A stretch of DNA of 30,188 bases from Vermamoeba vermiformis (taxonomy: Eukaryota > Tubulinea > Echinamoebida). Positions 10,178 through 22,667 of this stretch are shown piece after piece; the first letter of the stretch is position 1, and each line of letters starts with the position of its first letter. A model generated the notes under the pieces. It ran no database searches. It was not told the origin of the DNA and was given only the letters and a program-made list of their open reading frames with translations. The DNA lies in assembly GCA_045837725.1 (NCBI GenBank), contig JBEWZL010000131.1, forward strand, positions 1 to 30,188, read 5' to 3'. A program made the position numbers and the translations under genes.

Positions 10178-10671
10178 ATGGATTGTTTTGTACTATTTTG
10201 TTTGCTCTTTGTTGTATTCTTTCTACTGGCATGCTTGTCTTTCAAGTTAATTCTTTGTTGTTGTGGGTTTACACGCGCGGGTATTCGCAGAGGTAAAATT
10301 CCTTCACAAATAATTATAATATAATGCCACTATTATTTCAGGGTCGGCTGGCGCAGCGCTTATGAGTGAGACGGCGGTAGAATCTGGTGGGGGTGTCAGG
10401 GCTGGCACGTGCGTAGCAATTTTACAAGCGCTTGGAGCAAGAGGTAGCCAACAATATTCTACAATTTTCGAATACAATTATTTTCGGTTTCGCGTCAAAA
10501 CTTCAATTAATTTATTTTTTTTAAAATGCAGCTTTGTCTCCTTGGATTCTCCTTGGAGCAGCACTAACTGCTCTTGCGCTGTCCGCAATTATTGTTTATG
10601 GCACTGATTTAATAGAGAATATTAACAGCATTGTCTCGCGGTTGTTTCCGGAGAGCGCAGAGCAAAATTAA
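10178..10671 (+). CDS. ISG12/IFI6-27-like small membrane protein
   Basis: Three exons (10178-10292, 10342-10443, 10532-10671) encode 118 residues with consistent phases. The N-terminus is a strongly hydrophobic segment (MDCFVLFCLLFVVFFLLACL). After this comes the family core: GFTRAGIRRGSAGAALMSE, then GGGVRAGTCVAILQALGA and LSPWILLGAALTALALS. This matches the IFI6/IFI27 (ISG12) pattern GFT-x-AGI-x-x-GS, GGGV-x-AG-x-x-VA-x-LQ-x-LGA-x-GLS. In animals these proteins sit in mitochondrial or ER membranes and affect apoptosis; members also occur outside animals with unknown roles. The first exon ends inside the GFTxAGI motif. The C-terminus is short and charged. I am confident of the family, not of the function. 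Confidence 0.85.
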
Positions 10672-11152
10672 TCACTTTGGGACCCACCGTGAAGCGATTA
10701 ATAAACCAAAAGGTACAAGCTGTGGAATAGAAATGAACAAATTACGGTAAGAAATTGAGTTATTTGGTGTTTCAAATTAGGATATGTTTCTCGATCTTGA
10801 CGCAGACTGATTCTAAAATTTAGGAAATAATTTTTGCGGATAAAATTTATTAACTCGACGTTTTAGACAATCCGTCGTCGTATGTTGAGCGCCCCATAAC
10901 TTTCGAAGACTCAAGTGGCAATGCCTGCCGGGATCCAGCAACAACTGCCAAAAGAAAACTGTCAAAAGCAAACCCATGCTTTAAATTCGAAAACACGCAG
11001 ACAGTACTGTCCGTATTGACCAATCACTGCGCGTTTATGTGGAATTGAACGAAACCTACAAACTATGCTCTGAAATTTCCAGCTGTGCTTTTTGCCCAGG
11101 AGCACTGGTGCTGTCGCGACAGTTATTCAATGTCAATTTATCTTAGATTATT
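10672..11152. other. Intergenic region
   Basis: Lies between the ISG12-like gene and the P-ATPase gene, both on the plus strand. It includes one polyadenylation-like aataaa near 10700. Nothing else is recognised. Confidence 0.5.
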
Positions 11153-14100
11153 ATGGACAGCAACAGCTCAAGTGAACTATCAAGAGAGCAGCTCGAGTTA
11201 GGCGATCTGCCCGTGCCGCTCGCACCGTCTGAACCACGAGCACCAGTGAGTCCTGCAAGCAAGAAGAAGAAGAAAGGCAAGAAAAAGGACAAGAACAAGA
11301 CCGTGGAGCAACCGCCCTATCACTGCGACACGTACGAACAAGTTCTTCAAAAGTTCGAAACTTCGATCGACGGATTAGGCGACGAAGAAGTGACGAAAAG
11401 ACTCGCTCAGTATGGAGACAATCAACTGAAGGGAGAAGGAGGCGTACGTAATATTTATTAATTATGGATTGAAAGCTTATCAATTCCAATTCCTTTTTAG
11501 GTGAATCCTTTTATTTTATTGCTAAGACACTCTGTGAATGGTTTGACAATTATTCTGCTGATCGCAGCAGTATTATCAATCGTGACTGAACAATGGATTG
11601 AAACAGGTAATCTTTTCCTTTTCAATAATTTCCCTTTCAAATTTGTGACGTGATCTAATTTTAGGCGTGGTGCTGTTTGTAATTGTAGCCAATATCTTAA
11701 TTGGCTTCTTCCAAGAATTTAAGAGCGAGAAGACTATGGCTTCATTGCGCAAATTGTCGTCGCCGACAGCCAAAGTAAGTTACCGATGTGTGATCCAAAA
11801 TCGAAGTGCGTAATTTGCGTTTGCTGGATTTACTTATTTTTCAATAGGTTATACGCGGAGGTCAAGTTATTGAGGTTTCTACGAACAAAATTGTTCCAGG
11901 CGACATCGTAACCATGGATGCAGGAGATGTGATCGGAGCTGACATGCGACTGATCGAAGCTCTGAATTTAAAAGTCGACGAGGCAATGCTCACTGGCGAA
12001 AGCGAGCCCGTTGAGAAGTCGTAAGTGAATCTCTTAGGAAACTCCAACAGATCCGCCCATTTACGCAACTTTTTTTGTGCACAGTGTCGAACCATTCGCT
12101 GGCGAAACAATCCCTCTCGGCGACAGAAAAAACATGGCGTACATGAGCACTATTGTGACGCAGGGTCGAGGCAAAGGTATGACACGGTAGAATTTTTTAA
12201 CGGACCACGCATTAATGTGCATCACAAAGGCGTTGTAATTGCAACGGGCATGTCGACACAGATTGGAGGCATTGCTAAAGCTGTCGCAGGAAAGGGTTTC
12301 AAGAGCAAAACAAAATTGCAAAAGAGGTAAGACAAAATTGATTGCGTGATTGAAATAACTCGGATCCAGACTCGACATCATGGCCTACATTTTGTTCGGC
12401 ATCGCGTGCGTTCTAGCTGTCGTGGTATTTGCTGCCAACAAGTTTGATTTGCAAAATGAAGTAATTCTGTACGCTATCGCCCTTGGCATTGCAATCATCC
12501 CCGAGGGTCTCGTGGCAGTAGTCACGCTGACTATGGCTATTGGCGTCAAGTCTATGGCCAAGCAGAAGGCACTTGTGCGCCGTTTAAATGCGCTGGAGTC
12601 GCTCGGATCCATCACGAACATTTGCACGGACAAGACTGGCACGCTAACCCAAGCCAAGATGGTCGTGAAACAAGTGTGGTCTACCGAAGGCGAACTGATT
12701 TCAGTGCAAGAAGAGAGCAAGGGCACATTAAACAAGGACGACGAGCACTTGCGCTTGATCTTGGACACGTGTGTGCTGTGTAACAGTGCTATGTTACGCC
12801 GTAACTCGGAAGAAAAAGAAGACGATCAAGGACGAGGCGAGCCTGAGCGTGAGGCAGACATTGAAACAGGCAGCGGTGCCGGATTGAAGGCTATTGGTGA
12901 TCCCACTGAAGTAAGACAAAACTTGTTGTCAAAAAAGTGTTTGTTCACTAATTACTTTAGATTGCATTGTTAATGCTCGGTGTTGACCACCAGATCTTCA
13001 AGAGTGATTTATTGGCTGAAGGATATTCGTTGGTGAATGAACATCCCTTCGACTCAGCTTTAAAAAGAATGGCGGTCGTGTACGGTAAAGAAGGCACTAA
13101 TATGGTGTTCATGAAGGGTGCCACTGAAGTCGTGTTAAGTTGCTGCAAGTACGTCCAGCGAGGCAATGAGCGCGTGCCGATGACAAGTGAATTCAAGCTA
13201 CAAGTTGAAGAGAACTTGCAATCAATGAGCGCTGACGGTCTAGTAAGTAACCTACGCGCCTCACATCCTCGTGTTAACCTCGTTCTACTCAGCGTGTGTT
13301 GTCACTGGCCTATGCACCCACAGTTGCTGATCCTCGTGCTCCCCGCCAAGCCGTTGAAAATGCCCCTGAAATAACTTACCTTGGTCTGCTTGGCATCTAC
13401 GATCCTCCCCGAGAAGGTAAAATTTCACAGCTCTTTTTGTTCCCATTTTCTGACGTGCTTTGGTAGAATCAAAAGGCTCCGTTGAGTTGTGCCACGGTGC
13501 TGGTATAATGGTGCACATGGCTACTGGTGATCATCCCAAGACTGCAGCTGCTATTGCCCGCGCAGTTAGTATCGTGGAAGACGAACCCAAGTCCAATGAT
13601 CTAGTCATGGTCGCAACAGACTTCGATGCGATGGATGACGAACAAATCGATGGCATTGAAGAGCTCCCGCACGTCATTGCACGCTGCAGTCCGACATCAA
13701 AAGTGAAGCTTATTGAAGCTCTGCACCGTCGTGGCAGATTAGTGGCCATGACGGGTGATGGAGTCAACGACGCTCCTGCTCTGAAACAAGCTGATGTTGG
13801 TATTGCCATGGGCATGAACGGTAGTGATGTCGCAAAACAAGCGGCTGACATCGTGCTCACTGATGATAACTTCGCTACCATCGTCGTGGCTATCAAGGAA
13901 GGTCGTCGAATTTTGAGCAACATTACCAAGTTCATTATTCACCTGATGTCTGGCAATGTTGCAGAAGTCATAGCCCTTGTTATTGGTCTCGTAGTGCAAG
14001 ACATGAATGAGCGCAGCGTTTACGTCATGTCGCCGCTCGAGATCTTGTGGCTCAACATGATCACCAGGTAAGGCACTTTAATTACTATTACTTGTCACAC

Positions 14101-14666
14101 GCTAATGTGTTTATAGTACTCCCCCAGCGCTAGGTCTCGGTGTGGAGCCAGCAGACAAGAAAATCATGCAGCAACCTCCGTCTAAGCGCAACAAACTGTT
14201 CACGAAAGAAGTCATCATGGACATTCTAGTCTACGGCTCTATTATGGGTGGATTATCTTTGGGTGCATTTTTATTCGTGCTCAATGTATTTTATGACGGT
14301 CTCGTGGGCCAGAACTGCAACATCGTCTCTGATGACTCGATCGATTGTGAACCAGTCTACCGATCCCGATCTACTGCCTTCATCACCATGTCGCTGCTTA
14401 TCCTCCTCCATGCAATCAATTGCAAGCACTTCCGCAAGCCAATTTGGCGCATGAAGTTGTGGAAGAACAAATTGCTGTTCTGGACCGTCCTTGCTGGCAT
14501 GGCTCTTACAGTCCCAACGCTCTACATCCCTGTCGTTAACACGGCTGTCTTCAAGCACGTTGGCATTGGCCTCGAGTGGGTCGTTGTCATAATATGCTTA
14601 ATCATCTTTTTCGTGCTTAGCGAGACTTACAAATTTATCAAAAGATCCACCATGCAAAAATTATGA
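11153..14666 (+). CDS. Type IID (ENA-like) Na+/K+-exporting P-type ATPase
   Basis: Eleven exons (11153-11443, 11501-11606, 11665-11774, 11848-12020, 12085-12176, 12230-12326, 12370-12910, 12961-13242, 13293-13416, 13467-14067, 14117-14666) give 988 residues. A lysine-rich N-terminus ([13 protein letters not shown]) precedes a cation-ATPase N domain ([19 protein letters not shown]). Hallmarks follow: TGES at about 218-221, PEGL near 333, the phosphorylated Asp in [14 protein letters not shown] at about 377, and TGDGVNDAP at about 701. There are ten predicted membrane helices. [34 protein letters not shown] and the C-terminal [20 protein letters not shown] resemble fungal and protist ENA pumps more than animal Na+/K+-ATPase or SERCA. 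ENA pumps extrude Na+ or K+ at the plasma membrane, using ATP. All junctions are GT-AG and introns are 49-74 nt. Confidence 0.93.
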
Positions 14667-14875
14667 CCCGCGCGTGCATTTTTTATTTTACTTTTTTCAT
14701 TTTATGGCAACGAACAATCTCAACGCTTGTTACGTGCTTCTCATTGCAAAATAAAACATTTTTTCGGTAGATTGCCTAAATAGGAAGGTCAATTTCAAAT
14801 CTTGTGGTTCTTTTAATTCACTCGCGATTATTTAATCAAGTCACCACATGTTGCGAATATAAATTCACCTTCAAT

Positions 14876-17800
14876 ATGGATTTTACTCAGCTGCCGAATG
14901 AGTTAGTCCTTTGGATCATAGAACAAGTTGATCGTGCAACAGATTTGCTAAACCTGTCACAAGTTAGCGGCAAATTGCGTCACTTAATAGTCAGTTTGCC
15001 GAATGCTAAATGGCGAAGCTTATATAGTACGCGGTGGGGCCTTGATGATTACGAGTTAGCCCTGATGCCGGAGAGGTAAGGAAACCGTTATATTTTCATA
15101 AATAATTCCTCTTAAATATTTTCTTTAGTTTTTTAATACGTGCTGAGCGCATTTAAAAGCCCTCAAATTTTGTAAATTTTGGATGTACTTATTTTTTATT
15201 TTGATTTAGTTTGCAAATTCGAGACTTTAGCAAATACAGCGCTACTGTTGTATTTAATATAACCTCAAAGTAGAATTTACAAATAATAATTATGCACGTT
15301 ATTTTCGCTGAACCAAATCCGAATTTTGCGTGCGTTTATTATCCCGCTCCAAGATAATTCGCCTATTTCAATATAATACGCATTAAATATTTATTTTTGA
15401 AATAGATCTTGGCTCGAAGAATACAAAAAACGACACAGCAAGGAGAATTTCCTGCGGATCAACTCTTCCGACGATCTGGTGATTGAAAAATTGAAATTAT
15501 TGCTCGAAGACCAATCCGCGCAAGACACATTGACCATTTTAAAAGATTTATCGCATTGTGTGCCGTTTAAGAAGAACACAGACACCGTATTGGAATCAAT
15601 ACAAGGTAATATTTTTAAAATTTCTTGACCAACCGTACATTTCTTATTCTAATTGCAATGATAGTATTGACTAGTAATATAGAGGTCAATATTGATAAAA
15701 TTTATTAATAGGAGCGCGTCATATGTTTATCGAAATTGGCGGGTTGAATATTCTCGTTTCGTTATTACGAAAATATTTAGCGCAAGATCAATTCGTGATA
15801 GTCTATTTAATACTCAAGTTGATAGTATTCCTCGGTAAGAATCAGAATCATTGTTGACGACAAACTGATCCCGGATCTCGATCTAATTTTTATTCGTTTA
15901 GAAAAACAAGAGAATTTTCTGACAGCCATTGGTGTATTTAAATCTTTATTGACCATAATAGGCAATAAGAGTCTATTAACACTGTACCCCAAATTACCCA
16001 AAGCTCTAACGCACATCATAATGAGTTTTGCCGCAAAAGGTAATTAGTACTTAAATTTAAAATAATTGTTAATAACCATATTTAGACATATTTCAATCAA
16101 TTTTGGTGAAATTAGGTACCATTCAAATAATACTGGGCCTAGTCAACGATGAAAATATGAATGTTGGAACAGTAATCAATTCGTACGGCATTCTCAGTTA
16201 TTTTAAAACACGTAAGTCATAATTTAAATTATCAAAATTATTATAAATATATACAAATAATTTTATGTTATTTAGCTGAAGCAATTAAGCAATTAAAGAG
16301 CGGTACAATTATCGAAAAATGTATCAATTGCTTGCTCAATCAAAAAGCAGACAGTTTGAAACGTAATGCAGCATGTATATTATGGAATTTTATTAGATGT
16401 GGAGGTAAGTATAATTAAACATCAATTTTCTTTTCCGGAAAAGCTGAGTAAATTTTTTTTTTCAGAGCACGACACGATTATTGAAGCCAACGGCGTGGAC
16501 GCATTTCTTGAACTTGTAAAATATGATTTTAAACTAGGCATAGGATGTATTATATATTTATCGACGAGAAATGGTACGTTAATGTTGATACTTGATCTGT
16601 TTCAATTGTTTAACAAATTTTTATTCGTAGAACAAACGCTGGGCGTGGTTGGCAGTTCAAAAACGATTAAATCACTCATAGACTTGTTGCAAAAAGAAAA
16701 AAGCTTTGAAAATAGAGAACAAATTGTTCGGGCACTGTCAAAATTGACGCAAATAGGTACGTGCAACCCCGCACTTCGAGACTCCAAAATCATTTCTCTA
16801 ACAATCTCATTAGAATCCAACGCAGCTAAATTTGTCGAGCTTGGCGGCCTCGAAGTGATGTTGGCCTTCTTTCGGATAGCACCAGTCAGGGCTGTGCTGT
16901 ATTCACTGCTCATCTTGGCGGACTGCATGGTCGTGTCGATGCCGTCAACCAACCGTAAGTTTTTTTCAAAGTCATCTTATATTATACCACTTATATTAAT
17001 ATCGTTATAGATGCTCTCCGCGATCGATGTATAGCCAATGTTACGCCTCATTTTGATTACTTGATAGAAATTTTGAGTTTCACGCAAAAAGTGAAAGAGG
17101 CGTGCGTTGATTTTTGGAAACATTGCGTGTGGGGTACGTAGTAAATAATAAGTATTATTATGATCGATATTAATATGGATGGCATTGGCCAGTGATGAAT
17201 TTGCCGCAGAATATTTTGTTCAAGTTGGTTGAACAAATCATCTTCATGTTGAACGACAAACTGAACTCCGATGATTTGAAGTTCTTATTGGCGACACTCT
17301 TCTTCAATTTATCGGACAAGAACGTCACGATTCATTTTTACTACGACGCCAAACAGCTCGTGAATCTCGCGTTGAGTGCGCTGCAACACTTGTCCGTGAC
17401 TTCAACGCCGAAAAGAGCGTCATGGGCCATATCAATTTTGACACCATTGGCGAGACTAGGTACCTCTAATCGCAATTGTTATGCCTATTAGATGAGATTA
17501 TAACGAATTTTTTTGGTCTAGAGTTCATTCGTCAGAAGTTGGTGAAGAAACAAAAAGTCCTCAAGCGCGTCAAATTTTGGGCTGAAAGTCGATTAGTGCC
17601 TCCCGAGTCTCGATTTAGAGGCGTGCTTTGCTTGTCATACTTTAATGCTACAGGTAAACCTCAGCCTGAAAAAACCTACATTCGTACTAACAGGACTAGC
17701 AGCTAAACTCGAGCCCAAGTACCTAAGTTCACTGGTGCAGTTCACCGAAGAAGTTCCACTCGATGTCAAATGGTCACTCGTGGTGCAGTCCTTAAGACCT

Positions 17801-18106
17801 CATTACGTCCACTTGTTCGAAACGGATGTCGTCGAGTTTAACTTGCTTGCAGCTTGGTTGTTAGCCAAGATCACCCACAAAGGTATAATCGTTTCTGTGG
17901 TACCATATGGTGCTAATATTGGTATTGTAGAATCGGGCCAGACAGTTCCTGCGTACTTAGATCCGGCTTTGCTTGTCATTTTGGAAAAAGTCACGCACCC
18001 TCGCGTCGTGCACTTCTTATCGCTATACAAAAAGAACATTGAAGAAGCTACCGATAGAACGGCGAGAAATACGACGAGAACGCTACAATTGTCGCAGGGA
18101 GCTTGA
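14876..18106 (+). CDS. F-box protein with armadillo-like repeats
   Basis: Fourteen exons encode 715 residues: 14876-15075, 15406-15605, 15712-15834, 15902-16039, 16116-16211, 16276-16404, 16466-16573, 16631-16756, 16814-16954, 17011-17133, 17193-17459, 17522-17653, 17694-17882, 17931-18106. The N-terminal 45 residues are an F-box (FTQLPNELVLWIIEQVDRAT, with LSQVSGKLRHLI and a following W-R). The rest is all-helical, with Leu-rich helices of about 40 residues in tandem (for example IEIGGLNILVSLLRKYL, FVELGGLEVMLAFFRIA) that look like diverged armadillo/HEAT units. Such proteins act as substrate adaptors of SCF ubiquitin ligases; the substrate is unknown. The first intron is long (330 nt). All introns from the second onwards fall in phase 1. 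The gene ends 102 bp from the convergent SPPL gene. Confidence 0.85.
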
Positions 18107-18208
18107 AAACGCTTTGTAATTACAACTCAAAAACTATTTATTACAACCCAACTTTGTACATAAAACAATCCGCAATCAAATGTTTTGCATTAGAATTAGG
18201 ACTAAGAG

Positions 18209-19951
18209 TTATTCCTCGTGCATGTTATCCTCGTCTTCTAACTGAATGCCAGGCAAGGCGGTACCTTCGTCCTCTTCGTTGTGCTTCTTTTCGAGTTCAG
18301 GTCTTTTCACTAAAAACACAAGCTTCTCGTCGTTATCGTTCAACTCGCCTTGTTCCATCAAATCTTGTCGATCTTCTTGTTCATCGAAGTACGACATGCC
18401 TTGCCACAAAATGTGCAGTTCTTTTTTGATCCGAGCTTGGATCGTGACGGGCACCAAGATGAACGGCACTAATCCGTGTTAATGACGACTACAGCAGTGT
18501 AATAATAGACTTACCGAGATAAAGTAAGGCTGGTTGGCCTTGGCGCATCAAAAACACAGCGATTTGAGTGGCAAACATTCCGAAGGTGTATCCGACCATG
18601 CCCGTCAAGAAATACCCGCTCTTCCATGACTTGCCCATGCGATCGTCGAGTCGATACAAGAAATTGATCCACACGCCTGGTAAAATCTAGCGCTGGTCAG
18701 TAAAATTGCTTCAAAGATACCACGTGACACGTACTATATCACCCATGCCTATTAAGAACCAGCTGATCGTATAGTCACTTGCAGCTAATGTCACGTAGCG
18801 ATGGACGAGTTCATTCAATGGATTGGGCATGACCTTAAAACATTCATTAGCCTCGTGAAAATAGTGCAGTGAACACGAATACTTACGATATAATTTGTCG
18901 CGTTCCACAAGTAGCTTAGCTTGGGATATTTAATAACAATAGGTAAGCCGAGTGACAAGCTCTTCGTTGCTACCGACACCCTAGCATTGAAAGTCAGATC
19001 TGGTGTGCAATACTTTTGAACTCTTAAGTCAACTTACATGACACTCTCTTTGAAAATCAAATGCGAGAAAAACACCCAGAATATATCGTAGACGAAGAAC
19101 AGGCCCAACAAGATCGAAGCAATTTTCAAGTTCGGAATGCGCATGAAGGACAGCGAGGCAATGCCGTTGCAAATAGCCAGGACTGTGACTGTTAGTATCG
19201 ATATTATTGGTGTAATTATGTACTTACAGTCAATGACGGCCCAATTGTTCGTGACAATCCATAATACGACCACTACAAGCGAAAAAAACATCGCGATAAG
19301 TGTGGAGATCGGCGTTGGATCACACCAACGCAATAAAATGCTGAAACAAATGATTAGACGCGACATACCAATTAATAATCTTACTTGAACTTCCTCGGCT
19401 CACGATGCAAAATATCTTTGATTATGCCATCCACGATCGGTTGCCAAACGTAGATCATGGAGAAAAATACAGCGAGGCCTAATATTACTACAAGCAGCCA
19501 ATAAATAATATTTAAAAAATAAAACAGGACCACTAGTGATACGGAGCCTAGAACAGGCATAATAATTGCTTGTCTTAATTGGATCGAGGTATTTTCTTCG
19601 CCTAAGCATTGCAAAATAAAAATAACATTAAAATATGTTATATATAGTTAAATAATACGAGCTATAGAACTGCGGAATAGCGAATTGAAAGAGCGTTAGA
19701 AATTTACCTCCTGCTTCTTCTTGCACTTCAGATGATTCCAACGGCGATGATTTTGATCGTTTTGAGCCATACCACATTACAAATAATGCGGTGGCTAATA
19801 TTAATAGTGAACTCGGGTCGAATAATTGGCTCCTGTCAAAAAACAAATTAGATTGCAAGACCACGTTAATTAAATTGTATTATTTGGCAAAAATAAATTG
19901 TTATAACATATTGTCGCTATTATTTGCTATTAATTCTTACAAGATCCCCAT
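18209..19951 (-). CDS. Signal peptide peptidase-like (SPPL) intramembrane aspartyl protease
   Basis: Nine minus-strand exons (19941-19951, 19708-19832, 19385-19601, 19228-19340, 19038-19182, 18887-18980, 18735-18833, 18515-18686, 18209-18468) give 411 residues. The protease cleaves type II membrane proteins within the bilayer. The catalytic motifs are present: YD in FFVYDIFWVFFSHLIF, GxGD in WFLIGMGDIILPG, and PAL in GQPALLYLGVPF. The sequence around these (VMVSVATK after the YD helix; WAVIDFLAICNGIASLSF) resembles SPPL3-type proteins more than ER SPP. The GxGD motif reads GMGD rather than the usual GLGD or GIGD. The last 80 residues are an acidic cytosolic tail ending EDEDNMHEE. Exon 1 is only 11 nt (MGIL), the least certain part. 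Two acceptors 6 nt apart (exon 5) are possible; the inner one aligns best with the family. Confidence 0.88.
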
Positions 19952-20194
19952 CTTTGTTAACGTGCTAAGTATCGGTTCGCGAGATTAGACAAGCATGGAC
20001 TTAATAAACGCCACAAATATTTACACGTGGTATATACAATACATAAATAATACTAATAAGCTTTCTCAAAGTCTGCAGCCGAAAAAAACGTCGCAGGAAA
20101 AACTGCGCCAAAATCTTGGCAGAAATTGAATCGAAAGATTTTCTTTAATTTTATTTTGCTGCAGTTCCACCACTATTGCATTATTATATTCAAG
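19952..20194. promoter_or_regulatory. Divergent promoter region between SPPL and coiled-coil genes
   Basis: The two genes start 243 bp apart on opposite strands, so both promoters and 5' UTRs must share this AT-rich segment. I see no specific binding motif that I could defend. Confidence 0.45.
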
Positions 20195-22667
20195 ATGTCT
20201 ATGTTCGGTGGAAATGCAAAGGCCCCTGTTTTTGCCAAGTTGAACGCAACGATCGCGCAAAACCAAGCTGAAAACCCGTCAAGTAATCAATCTACGCCAA
20301 CAAGTGCGAGCTCCTCTAATAGTAGTGAATTATTGAGAAATAATGAGGTAAATGTTTCGTTGTAATTAGCGAGCCAGCGTGAAATCCGAATCCGGAAAAA
20401 ATAATTAAAATCTAAATTAATTATACAGGCATTGAAAAATCAACTCTTCGAAATAAACACAAAACTAGATTCGCAAGTCAAGACAAACAATACTTTAAAA
20501 GCTGAAAATGAAAGATTGAACACGGATTTGACTATCGCGCGGCAAAAAGCGACTCAAATGGAGGGTCACTTTAATCAGCAACAACAATTAAATAAGGTAA
20601 CATCAATATGATATTTTCACCACCGTTTCGGAACTCGATCTGAATTTTTCGTTTGTTAGCAACTTCAAGACGACAAGCAAGTCTTATCAGACAAATTCAA
20701 CGAGCAGATCAAGTTGATCGAAACCTTGAAATTGGAAAACAACAAATTAAATACCGATATTCAGCATAAGAAACAGCTGCTCGAAATGGCCGAAGCGCAA
20801 GCTAGATCCTTCAAAATGAATTTAGAAGTACGTCGCACCGCCTTTAGTTTGGCGTATTGAATACTAATGATATTGATATTTATTAAACAGAAAACACAGC
20901 TGCTATTAGACGAAGAAAAAGCGCAAACAGAAGTCCTTTGTTCACAAACCAACAGACAAAACCAAGAAATTCAACAACTCAAACAAGTGCAGCGTGAATC
21001 CGACGTGCAAATCCAATCTTTGCAAACGACTGTCACGGTACGTATTGTCATATCTTTGAGTAATTATGCGCATGTCTTTTTTTGTGATTGGCTCCGACAC
21101 TTTACCTCACAATGAGCGGTTATCATACCAATATCATAGTATCTGTGCAAAGTACGATATCTAACAGTATTGTTGCAGGCCAATCAACGCGAGATTGGTA
21201 ATTTGAACTTGCAATTGAACGAGCAAATCAACCAAGTGAACACGTTGAAACTGAACAATCAAGCCTTGAAACAAGAGCTGGACTCGACTAAGACCAAGTA
21301 CGAGATGGAAGTTCTCGCGCACAACACGACCAAGCAAGATTTACTTGACACACAGGCCAAGGCCAAGTTGATGTTGGAGAAGATGCAGGGCCAGTTGAAT
21401 GAAGTCAGGTGAGCTAATCCACAAGTGTAGTGCTGTTGTACTTGACGCTAATATAGTGTCTTAGGAGCGACAAGATTCAATGGGACAACGACTACATGGA
21501 TCAGAAGACGAGCATCGAAGAGATGAAACAGACCATTGCTAACTTGCGCACGGAGATTTCAAACAAGAACGAGTTGTTGCGTGGCGCGCAGCTCAAATAC
21601 GAGAGCGAGCAGCGTGATAACGTCAATTCGAAGAACAAGTACGTCATAACCAGCGATGTCGAGGACATTGCTAATTATATTGAAAATAGGGTCCGTGCAG
21701 TCGAGGAAGATTTGCGAACTGCGCGTGAAAAATCAACGAGTGAAATCAAGAATTTGAACGCTCAACTTCAAGAGTTGCAACAAGTGAAAGTGAAGCTCGA
21801 ACAAGAGATCAAAAACAACAAAGCAGTCGTTAACAAAGCCAAGCAAGAGGTCCTCACGGTCAAAGAACAAAAAGAGAAGGCCGATGCCAAGATTGCTTCG
21901 TTGACAAAACAATTGGCTGAGGCAAAGTCTGGATCTAAAGGCAAGTCAAATGTTTAACGACATTTTGTGCGTGACATGTGCTAATCTTTCGAGCTACAGC
22001 CAGCACTCCAGCGAGCACTCCATCAAAGTCCTTGGCGACTCCTTCCAAGTCCTCGGCAACTCCGTCAAAGACACCTGCCAAAACAACGATCTCAACGCCG
22101 ACTGCTAAGACTAAGACGACGAGCACAACCACGACGCCAGCGAAATCTGCGCTGAAAACACCGTCCTCGGTCACCAAGCCCAAGACCACTGCAGTCACAA
22201 CGCCCACAGTGACTTCATCGCCTTCAGTTGTCAAGCCACCCACAATCAAGGGAGGTACTAAAGTCACCATTTCAAAACCGGCCACAACAGCGGCACCTAC
22301 CGCAACATCCACGAACTCATCGGCAACTACCACGCCTCGTGAGGATCCAATCCCAACACCATCTGTCGAGGAAAAGAAACTCGAAGAAGCCGAGCCAGAG
22401 GTCAAGGAGACTCCTGCACCAGTCGAAGAGAACAAAGTCGAGGACGAGATCAATCTGAATGACGATCCCGAGCTCGAGTTCGACAACTACGACATTGACA
22501 AAGAGCTGCTGGAAGGTGGTCAGGCCGACGAGCACAACGAAGAAGGGGACATCGTGGAGTTCATCGACGACACAGCACATACCATCGAAGAGCACAATGA
22601 CAGCGGTGAAGACACGGAATTTCCGCTGGAGCCGCACGAACAAATCCTGGCTTTGGAAGACCAGTAA
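20195..22667 (+). CDS. Long coiled-coil protein with Pro/Thr/Ser-rich and acidic tail
   Basis: Seven exons (20195-20347, 20429-20596, 20660-20827, 20891-21037, 21179-21408, 21465-21940, 22000-22667) encode 669 residues. The N-terminus (MSMFGGNAKAPVFAKLNATI) is followed by a Ser/Asn/Thr linker. Residues about 45-440 form a nearly continuous coiled coil rich in Gln, Lys, Glu and Asn with Leu heptads (LKNQLFEINTKLDSQVKTNN, LEQEIKNNKAVVNKAKQEV). From about 445 comes a low-complexity basic tract with TPSK repeats (ASTPASTPSKSLATPSKS). From about 560 the tail is strongly acidic, ending EPHEQILALEDQ. The last intron needs a GC-AG junction (donor ggcaagt at 21940/21941), because that is the only site keeping frame with the TPSK exon. 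It is probably a cytoskeletal or organelle-tethering protein, but no family is recognised. Confidence 0.82.

Noticed and set aside
11153-14666. Animal-type Na+/K+-ATPase alpha subunit or SERCA
   Set aside because: The region after the first helices and the C-terminal segment resemble type IID (ENA) pumps more closely.
21935-22486. 183-codon minus-strand frame rich in Val, Gly and Ala
   Set aside because: It is the antisense shadow of the Thr/Pro/Ser/Lys-rich low-complexity tail of the coiled-coil gene.
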